DNA of 12,726 bases, from assembly GCA_900618425.1 (NCBI GenBank), contig UZAN01054581.1, positions 2,628-15,353 of the forward strand, read 5' to 3'. A model generated the notes under the pieces. That model saw nothing but the letters and a program-made list of their open reading frames with translations. It was not told the origin of the DNA and searched no databases. Shown here in pieces: positions 6,826 through 12,726 of the stretch. The stretch comes from Echinostoma caproni. Lineage: Eukaryota; Platyhelminthes; Trematoda; Plagiorchiida; Echinostomatidae. The position numbers were made by a program, and so were the translations under genes. How positions within the stretch are numbered: position 1 is the stretch's first letter; every line of letters begins with the position of its first letter.

Positions 6826-7026
6826 TTCAAGTACAGGTTTCAAACTGTAAAACAGTGAGATGGAAAACGGAATTTGGATACGATACGTAAAAGAGTCACA
6901 CAAATTCAAATTAACCAATCCAAATGGCCATGCAAGGAGTTTTGGTCCGCACTGTTAAGTGCTTTTTGACAGAACACTATAAGAAAGTACGATCGAAAAA
7001 CTCGGAGGAAAAAAGTGTAAAACACA
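6826..7026. other. Short region between LN4 3' end and LN3 ORF1
   Basis: I recognise no gene here. On the minus strand it is the likely 5' leader of LN3, or the 3' end of LN4, since LN4 RT ends at about 7040 and LN3 ORF1 starts at 6825. No promoter motif could be identified with confidence. Confidence 0.4.
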
Positions 7027-7059
7027 GTAAAGTGTAAATTTATGGCAATTGCACTTTAC
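7027..7059. other. Inverted repeat / potential hairpin
   Basis: GTAAAGTGTAA (7027-7037) and TTGCACTTTAC (7049-7059) are complementary at 10 of 11 positions; the remaining one is T-G, a wobble in RNA. The loop is 11 bases. It lies just past the LN4 RT reading frame, so it could be part of the 3' untranslated region of that element. Confidence 0.55.
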
Positions 7060-7500
7060 TTTTACGATTGACACAATAAGCGCCAATGTACCGCAAGATC
7101 AGATGGCTTTTGAGTTTTTCAAGGGGAGACCGTTTTCGATTCCCTATCTCATCTAGCTTGCCTTGGAGTATTGTTCTGTCGTCCACGTTTCTGATACGTT
7201 TGATTTTGACGTCATCCGCGGACAGGAGACACTTGGTTGTTAATAGTCCCGCCAACTAGTTGATAAATAGTTTGAAGAGCAAGGGACCTAGTATGAACCA
7301 TCATGGTACTCCATTTAGCACTAAATGGAGGCTTGAAAGCTCCCTGTTGACCCTCATCTGAAAGCTATGATCACTTTTCAACCAGCTTAGCAATCTTTCC
7401 GTTATGCCACACTCGAAGAGTTTGTTGCATAATCTTCTATGCGGTTGTATTGATCGATCTGTGGAAATCCTTCCTGTAAAGCTCAGTCAATCTATCTTGG
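7040..7500 (-). pseudogene. LN4 reverse transcriptase, palm region
   Basis: One frame can be read through from about 7480 to 7040. HRRLCNKLFECGI is the segment after motif A, followed by LLSWLKSDHSFQMRVN. LNGVP then a stop then WFILGPLLF is motif B (GVPQG-x-x-LGPLLF) with the Gln position lost. FIN-stop-L corresponds to the usual NDL. CLLSADDVKI is motif C, with Ser in place of Tyr/Phe but both catalytic Asp residues kept. Two in-frame stops break it. Motif A itself is at the right edge and is poorly preserved (DFHRS). The frame ends near RKSKVQLP. Fingers motifs 1-2 are missing; the sequence to the right is unrelated until the LN4 endonuclease at 8030. Confidence 0.85.
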
Positions 7501-7504
7501 TTCC

Positions 7505-7995
7505 ACGTTTCGCGAATTTCACGTTCCATTCACCTAACACCATTCGCCTCATACATACATAAACATTTGATGTTCCACTCCCCTTGTATATGTGCACATC
7601 AATCCTACCATTTGACTTTGTTTGTTTATCTGCCTCATTCGTACCCTACTTGTTTTAATCACGACCTGAGCGCTCACATTTGGCTCGTTCGTGGACAGCG
7701 TGACGGTGAGCGAACTACTCTTATCCAGACTCATTTTCTTCCGTTCATGTTTGTTAAAATACGCTCACAATAACACTTGGCTCTTGTTTTCAAGTTGTTT
7801 CGAGATCACTTTGAGGTTTATACTGTTTTTATTTGCTTATTTGATTGTTTATTAATGCACTACCGTAGAAGCGTGCCGTATCGTTCGTTTTTTGATGTTT
7901 TGTGATCCAATTTCGGCTAGGCGTTACTCGCTGATCTATTCCGGAGGCGCAGTACTCAAATTCGCACAATTTGGAACAAGGGAGTGTTATTCGTA
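7505..7995. other. Unassigned ~490-base insert between LN4 EN and RT
   Basis: I recognise no LINE motif in any frame here, although LN4 should have its EN-RT linker and RT motifs 1-2 at this place. A small open frame (7549-7734, minus) shows no known domain. The sequence may be a further mobile element that replaced or split LN4, or linker sequence too decayed to read. Confidence 0.45.
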
Positions 7996-8029
7996 AAAGG
8001 AAGGATCGAGGAAGAATGACAGTGAGTAA

Positions 8030-8630
8030 CCCCGCTAGTCAAGTAACGTAATCGAGCGTGGATGAGACTCCTTCTGAATTCCACCTGGTGGGTCATTGCA
8101 CGTGCTCCATTAGTCCTAGTTCAGTACATGGCTCTAGAAAGCGAGTATGCATGGACTCCACTGGACTGGATACGTTGTGGGTAGCAAAATCGATGAACCG
8201 GAGATTGAAATCCCCATAATCCACATGTTCACGTGCGATAGTTCCACAGCGCTATTGATAGACAACAATATGCTGGCGTCTTCTGGGGCTGTTGAGTTGG
8301 GCGGTCTGTAGACTACTCCTACGAAAGTTGCTGTAAAACCTTCGGGTTTAAAGGAAACTCACACTGATGCTGGCAAGCCGTCCAGTTGTGGACCAGTCAC
8401 CTGATCGGTGTGCAAAAGTTAAGCTACGTGAAGAATAACTCCTCCTCCCCTAGTTCTAGTGCGGTCCTTCCTGAAGCTGTACATTCTAGGGAGAGATATT
8501 TTTGTGTCATGTATCCCTTCGTGTAATCATGTTTCACTGATACCTATGATACCAGGATTGCTGACCGACGTCAAGGTTTGTAACCCTGGGATTTTATTCA
8601 TGAGTCTCTGTGCGTTGGTATATACACAGA
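8030..8630 (-). pseudogene. LN4 APE-type endonuclease
   Basis: This is the most complete EN in the window. From the right: VYTNAQRLMNKIPGL (opening Asn strand), GIIGISET followed by TGA where Trp is expected, and MYSFRKDRTRTRGGGVILH. Then come FVGVVYRPPNSTAPEDA and, after a frameshift near 8215, GDFNLRFIDF. The end reads CTELGLMEHV, PTRWNSEGVSSTLDYVT, the 'L-x-Q/E-x-V-x-x-PTR-x-x-x-x-x-LD-x-V-x-T' terminus. At least four stops and one frameshift disable it. The ORF1 tail lies directly upstream on the same strand. The final SDH block is not found; the sequence changes character near 8010. Confidence 0.88.
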
Positions 8631-8649
8631 GCATGAACTCTGTCTAAGA

Positions 8650-9016
8650 GGTAAACGCTGGGTTCACTGTTATTTTTTGTGGTCGACTGGATCCAGCCTC
8701 TAGACGACCAGATACCAGTCGTTTTTGACTTATTTCTTTTGGGGTTATGGCTGAGGTCACGGCTCCTTTCAGAGTCCAGAATGAGATGTATGTTTAACAC
8801 CGGAATTTCAGTGCTGAGGGGAGAGAACGCCCTTATGGCTGCTCTCTCCTCTCGTGGTTGGCTCTCGTGGCCCTTTATCTCGGTGGCGAAGATATTTTTG
8901 GCTTTGCTCCATCTCTGTAAAAAGTGATGTTTCATGCCTTCTTCAAAAAGAAATACTTTTATGAGCCTAGGCCAGGTCAATCTGCTAAGGTGGGCGGGTC
9001 CAGGTAAACTAATCAC
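8650..9016 (-). pseudogene. LN4 ORF1, C-terminal remnant
   Basis: A minus-strand frame open from 9016 reads WPRLIKVFLFEEGMKHHFLQ, then QPREERAAIRAFSPL. This resembles the second half of LINE ORF1 proteins, where a 'R-P-R-L-[IL]-K-V-x-[FL]' strand is followed by a helix and 'P-x-x-R-x-x-x-R'. The rest, to about 8650, is polar and lysine/serine-rich, with no domain I recognise. It ends just before the LN4 endonuclease, as ORF1 should. On the right it abuts the LN5 RT at 9021, so its N-terminal half, including any zinc finger, is missing. The family assignment is by style and position, weaker than for LN2 and LN3. Confidence 0.6.
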
Positions 9017-9020
9017 ACGT

Positions 9021-9660
9021 TCAGCTAGTAAGTCGGACAGACTGGATTTTCCAGAATAAAATCCCAGTGTTCACTGTCGGGAAAAAGGAGTCGGAGACTC
9101 TTATGCCGAGGTCCATTGCCTCTGACTTGTAAGCTAGGGTTGCACATGCTCCGGCCGCAGTGAGGAACTGACGAGGGACGCGATGCGTTATTTTGGCTAG
9201 CAGATGACTCTTCAATGCGTTGAGTGGGAAGTCCCATTTTTGCAACCACTCGCATATCTTCACGATATCACTATACAAGGAGTACCTGTCATCTGGGTTT
9301 CCAACTAAAATGATGTCATTCGCGTACAAAAAGCAGGGGTTCTCCAGCCCTGACTCTATGTCGTTGACATAAACTAGAAAAACAAGAGGAGCTAGGATGC
9401 ATCCTTGTGGGACCCCGCCCGTGGGGAACCCCCTCCGACAGACATTCCCGCACCCGCACTCTATAGATCCTCCCGGACAAGAGTGCTCCAACCCAGTTAC
9501 AGAATTTCGGATTAAGCTCAGTTTCCCGGAGCTTGAAATCTAACAACCTGTGGCAAACTAAGTCGAATGCTTCCTGAAAGTCCAGGTAGCACACTTCGAA
9601 CTCCGTTCCCTCATTTAATTTCTGTGTTACTGCGTCCAGAAAACATAACAAATTTGAGCG
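9021..9660 (-). pseudogene. LN5 reverse transcriptase, motifs A to E, catalytic site altered
   Basis: It begins at about 9660 with SNLLCFLDAVTQKLNEG, then EVCYLDFQEAFDLVCHRLL, motif A with both Asp residues. After a frameshift near 9420, TGGVPQGCILAPLVFLVYVN is motif B. CFLYANDIILVG (about 9315-9340) is motif C with YAND instead of the universal YADD/FADD, so one catalytic Asp is replaced by Asn. CEWLQKWDFPLNALKSHLL follows as motifs D/E. The frame then runs to 9021, where LN4 ORF1 begins. Fingers motifs 1-2 are missing, because the domain joins directly to endonuclease sequence at 9660. The Asn replacement and the frameshift both predict inactivity. Confidence 0.92.
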
Positions 9661-10073
9661 GAGCCATGTCAAACTCAGTTCCGTGACATGATTGGTGCGC
9701 CCAGTTGACAGTGGGCGCGTTGAAATCACCTAGAAATAAGAGACGATCTGGCAGCTTCACACAAGGCCTGAAGAAGTTCCTCATCTTCTTGGCGTGACGA
9801 GCTCGAGCTGCGACAGATCCCAACAGCCATGATGGGGGATTCACGTGTAGTCAGCAGGCAGCTGATTGGATGTTTGTTGAGCTAGCCATAAAGTGCATCG
9901 TTGACTGGCGGATCACTGGACCGCACTAGTAGCAAGCAACCTCCACCAGGCGAGTTAATACGGTCGGGGTGGTAATGCTGAAAGTTGCAGCTCCACTCAC
10001 CGATTTCGATTTCCTCGCGCAACCACGTTTCCCTGAGGACGCACAGATCAACGGTACCGAGATTATCAGTCAT
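9661..10073 (-). pseudogene. LN5 APE-type endonuclease, fused to RT
   Basis: From the right: VDLCVLRETWLREEIEIGEW (catalytic Glu block), HPDRINSPGGGCLLLVRSS (the GGG strand), and after stops NPPSWLLGS and RLLFLGDFNAPTVNW (about 9716-9733), the G-D-F-N-x-P block. Just after this, around 9660, the sequence passes into RT at SNLLCF in another frame. The EN C-terminus, the linker and RT motifs 1-2 are therefore missing. The very start of the EN is also shorter than in LN6 by roughly 45 bases. Together with 9021-9660 this makes a compact EN-RT derivative of LN5. Confidence 0.88.
10005..10062 (-). repeat. 58-base block identical to 11424-11481
   Basis: This block encodes the EN segment around DLCVLRETWLREEIE in LN5. 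It is identical base for base to 11424-11481 in LN6, while the sequence on either side is clearly diverged. The partner is in the same orientation. Confidence 0.95.
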
Positions 10074-10305
10074 CTTGTCTTTTTTTGTTCTGTGGGTGGT
10101 TGTGCCGTTTGGTGATTGTTATGTCGGTGGTGTAAACCTCGTCAGACGTTCTCCGGTTTTTGAAGTGTTGTCCAGATACTGGGTTCTTTGCAATTGTTGT
10201 GGGATTCTCTCGGAGGTTGCCAGTTCAGTTCAGTTTGCACAGAACGATGTGTGTCTCCTGCCAATCTTGCGTTCAGATGGATTTGTTGTTAGCCGATCTC
10301 GTGGA
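10074..10305 (-). pseudogene. LN5 region upstream of EN, shared with LN6
   Basis: This aligns with 11490-11690 of LN6. Both read CCCACAACAATT, then AGAACCC, then CTGACGAGG, and then the start of EN. It corresponds to the ORF1/ORF2 border. LN5 lacks about 45 bases that LN6 has next to the EN start (about 11503-11548), including the CSNPSKRDQ segment. Alignment fades beyond about 10300. No domain is recognised. Confidence 0.7.
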
Positions 10306-10339
10306 TTCCAGCACTGCGAGTCAATAGGTTTTGTCTGAA

Positions 10340-11160
10340 GGACAGAATATGAGATGCAGTACCACGTCCTGGGCAATGGCGCTTAGGACTAATGGGTTAT
10401 TACCTTTAAACTGTTTCAGGGAATATAGAAGCCCAATGCACGTCAAACAAATCGGAATTGAGTGAAGCGCAGCCGGAAGCAATACGAATCACGAAATAAA
10501 ACACGATTGATTCGTAATATTCTACGGTACTGAATTAGAGAAATCACTACAAAATGTACAGCAAAGCAAACCTGAAATATGTGGTGGGTATCGAGTTAAC
10601 AGATAAAGAACTGCGTGGGTGTTTGTGAATAAGAACGCGTCAGTAAGCAAGCAACGCAAGAACAGAGTTATGTCAAATGTAATCATTGTATTTTGGGAAA
10701 GAATTTCAAAAGACCAACATGAAAAACACCGGCCGCTAAAATCCTTCCTGTGCTCGTCTGAGTCAACCGGTTGGCGCAGGTTATTGATTCTTGCCTAACT
10801 ATCTACCCACCTAGTTCCTGCTGTCAGTGCTTCTACCTACGAACTGTTCAACCTTCGCAGCACTCGTCGATCTGGACCTCCGATGACTTGCACGTTCCTT
10901 CGTCGAGATCTTCCCTCTGCATCAGCAAGCTAGATAACAGTGGGTTAAATTTCTATCATTACAGATAAAGTTTCGATGTGTAAACAAAGGGTACATGTGG
11001 ACGGCGTGATTGTTGTTCGTGTTTACAAATGAAATAATGTTTAGTAAGCGGGTGATAGTGTGTGAATGGATGCGTGTTGTGAGAACATGGGTCACATCTT
11101 CGAGGTTCATGTTATAAATGATGTATCAACCAAAATAAACAGACAATCAGTCACGAAATG
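10340..11160. other. Unassigned ~800-base stretch between LN5 and LN6
   Basis: I recognise no gene, RNA or repeat motif on either strand. Open frames here are short (under about 66 codons) and show no domain. Composition varies, with an A/T-rich part at 10480-10720, a more mixed part at 10740-10950 and a T/G-rich part at 10970-11110. It could be old intergenic sequence or a decayed element. Confidence 0.5.
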
Positions 11161-11274
11161 AAGTAGAGAGAACGTTTGGTAGGGGCGTGGGAGCACCGCG
11201 TTTTCCTGGAGGAGTAAATATCACTGGGGCGCAATTTTTACAATGCGGCATGTAAGTCAATACAAGGCGCGTCT

Positions 11275-11560
11275 TCACAACTTCCATCCAATAAACACAC
11301 TCATCGAATATCGCCCACCTGTTCGCCGGCAGATGTTTTCAATTCCACCGTTCTTATTAGTCTGTCTGGGTCCGTGTGGCTTTCCATGACTACACCCGTT
11401 GGCCAGTTGTTGCGTTGTAGCTTTTCGATTTCCTCGCGCAACCACGTTTCCCTGAGGACGCACAGATCAACGGTACCGAGAGTATCAATCACCTGGTCTC
11501 TCTTGCTTGGGTTGCTGCAAACGGTTATCAGCGCACATGAGAGGATCCGCGGGTGGTTGC
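11275..11560 (-). pseudogene. LN6 endonuclease, N-terminal part
   Basis: This reads ALITVCSNPSKRDQVIDTLG, then TVDLCVLRETWLREEIEKL, the opening strand and the catalytic Glu block of an APE-type LINE endonuclease. It is the same family as LN5: 58 bases are identical, and the upstream region aligns. The frame ends near 11301, and the GGG, Y-R-P-P and G-D-F-N blocks are not found. Left of 11275 the sequence to about 11165 gives a fragment with TPPGKRGAPTPLPN in one frame, which might be later LN6 sequence after a deletion, but I cannot place it. RT is absent from LN6. Confidence 0.8.
11424..11481 (-). repeat. 58-base block identical to 10005-10062
   Basis: This is the LN6 partner of the identical block in LN5, within the catalytic Glu segment of the endonuclease. 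It lies 1.4 kb away in the same orientation. Confidence 0.95.
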
Positions 11561-11679
11561 GCTGTTTAGTGATCGTTATGTAGGTTGAGTGATCCTCGTC
11601 AGAGTTTCTCTGTGTTTTGGAATGTGTCCAGGGACCGGGTTCTTTCGAATTGTTGTGGGATGTTCTCAGCTGTTACTTC

Positions 11680-12160
11680 CGGGTAGTCCAAGGGCTAGTG
11701 AGGACCCGAGATGACTGCTTGCGGGTGCGGCTGTCTGCCCCAATTTTGATATTGGTCATTGTGCTAGCATGACTGTCGCCTTGGTTAGGAGAAATTCTCG
11801 TTCCACGAGCAGCGGTCGACTGGTAGGAAGGCCATCCTGTTTCGGTGGGACCCATTTTCCCAACCTGTTTGCTCGTTTTCTGGTCGCTTTGGTGTGACAA
11901 CCGGCGTTGCAAGGCATACTGAGAATGAGTGTTTTCTCTGCGGACATCCGTTGAGCGGTGTTAGAGATGACTGGCTCTGGAGCGTGGATTATCACGTTGC
12001 GCGTCCTGCCTAAGATGGAATCGTAGGATGCGTGGAGCCTCTGGATCTCTATGAGTTGCTTTTGTATGTAACGAGCCAAGTTCTCAATTCTTACTTCTTG
12101 TTTCCCGAGTCGGAAGATAAATGCCTTGAAAATTTCAGGTGGAGCACCCGTCTGAAATCC
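11680..12160 (-). pseudogene. LN6 ORF1 protein, central RNA-binding part
   Basis: One frame reads APPEIFKAFIFRLGKQE, then RIENLARYIQKQLIEIQRLH (amphipathic helix), RTRNVIIHAPEPV, and further on NRLGKW and SRPLLVE, with LTKATVMLAQ at the end. The order 'helix, R-N-[VL]-[IV]-I-x-x-x-P-E, R-L-G, RPLLVEF' is that of the RNA-binding core of LINE ORF1 proteins. The usual VEF is VER with a probable frameshift. The endonuclease of LN6 follows on the same strand after about 120 bases shared with LN5. It is the only ORF1 here without a visible zinc finger; the N-terminus differs (see the entry at 12161-12563). Confidence 0.75.
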
Positions 12161-12563
12161 TGTGGGTTGCCGATTTACTTTGAGGCTGTCTTTTTGGGCT
12201 TGGGGTTTCCTTTGTTTTCCCCAATCCCTTCAGGATTTGTCTTGTTTCGGTTGAATTGTCCAGCACGTTGAGCCGGCCGATGAGTTGAACCAGGCTCGGT
12301 TGGCTTTGTGGAACTGTTGTTTTGTTGTCTCACAACAGTTTGGTTCTGAGGGACGACTGTTGATTGACCCTGTGTCGTTTCTTGTAAACTCTGCTCGGAT
12401 CAGGGTATGGTTGGTTCAGGCTGGCTACTGTGGTGAGTCATGTTCGGACACGCGATATGGGTCTTGGATGTCGAGTGATCCAAGGGCTCCTCAGAAGCGA
12501 CTATTTACCTTTATGGTTGGGTGGTGTTTTCCAAGCGGCGTTGGTTGGTTGACACGGTGGTGA
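12161..12563 (-). pseudogene. LN6 ORF1 N-terminal low-complexity region
   Basis: Read on the minus strand this gives a polar stretch rich in Gln, Asn, Pro, Thr and Lys (for example TVVRQQNNSSTKPTEPG and QFNRNKTNPEGIGENKGNP). It runs towards the ORF1 core after a stop and a probable frameshift near 12170. A disordered basic N-terminus is common for LINE ORF1 proteins. The 5' limit lies before the R1 copy at about 12590. No start codon can be assigned with confidence. Confidence 0.55.
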
Positions 12564-12589
12564 TTCTAGTGAAGGCTCAGTTGTCTTTC

Positions 12590-12726
12590 TTTAATACTCG
12601 TAATAATTCGCATATCCTTTCACTAGACTGACTCGTCTCAACTCCGTGGCACAAGCTCACCAGGTAGCTGTGTTCACTTTCTAAACCCAATTCTTAACAG
12701 TACACGGATTCAGCTTCAATGCTGGA
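12590..12726 (+). repeat. R1 repeat, 5' part (runs off right edge)
   Basis: This contains a single hairpin unit (12646-12677: GTGGCACA, GC, loop TCACCAGGTA, GCTGTG), followed by TTCACTTTCTAAAC, ACAGTACACGGATTCAGCTT and CAATGCTGG. This matches the plus copy just after its array (about 2605-2662). Upstream, TTTCACTAGA resembles the start of the other copies. It has one unit, like the minus-strand copy. The rest of the element should lie beyond the window. Confidence 0.85.

Noticed and set aside
7549..7734. Small host gene in the LN4 insert
   Set aside because: The 61-codon frame has no recognisable motif, no clear start context and no conserved neighbour; it is within chance expectation.
12285..12563. 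Plus-strand open frame of 92 codons
   Set aside because: It is antisense to the Gln/Asn-rich N-terminus of LN6 ORF1 and has no recognisable domain.

Overview
The window looks like a piece of an animal nuclear genome made almost entirely of decayed transposable elements. I found no intact host gene, no rRNA or tRNA gene and no bacterial-style operon. The recognisable coding remnants are endonuclease (EN), reverse transcriptase (RT) and ORF1 fragments of non-LTR retrotransposons of the CR1/Jockey type. The style of these elements and the dense repeat nesting suggest an invertebrate, plausibly a parasitic flatworm, but that is an inference from remembered family style and was not tested. One N at 1510 fits a draft assembly.

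Layout. Every LINE fragment lies on the minus strand; I label them LN1 to LN6. LN1 (1-1314) has EN, linker and the start of RT, and runs off the left edge. LN2 is split: its ORF1 with a PHD-type zinc finger and the front of its EN are at 4146-5650, and the rest of EN is at about 1335-1753. LN3 (about 5930-6825) is an ORF1 pseudogene that appears fused to an RT tail by an internal deletion. LN4 has an ORF1 tail (8650-8990), EN (8030-8630) and RT (7040-7500), with about 500 bases of unrelated sequence between EN and RT. LN5 (9021-10305) is an EN-RT fusion with an internal deletion. LN6 (11275-12563) has ORF1 and the front of EN, and shares a 58-base identical block with LN5.

The gap in LN2 (1754-4145) is filled by a repeat family I do not recognise, here called R1. 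One minus-strand R1 copy sits inside LN2, and a plus-strand R1 copy sits inside that one, giving a three-level nest. Another R1 start lies at the right edge (about 12590-12726). R1 ends in an ATT-rich tail. Near its 5' end the plus-strand copy carries six near-identical units of about 57 bases (2244-2617). Each unit can fold into a 10-bp hairpin, and most changes between diverged R1 copies fall in the unpaired bases.

All coding remnants contain stops or frameshifts, so I expect no functional protein. The most interesting signals are the R1 family, its hairpin array, the nested insertion, the unusual C-x4-C zinc finger of ORF1, and the unexplained stretches at 5651-5930, 7505-7995 and 10340-11160.
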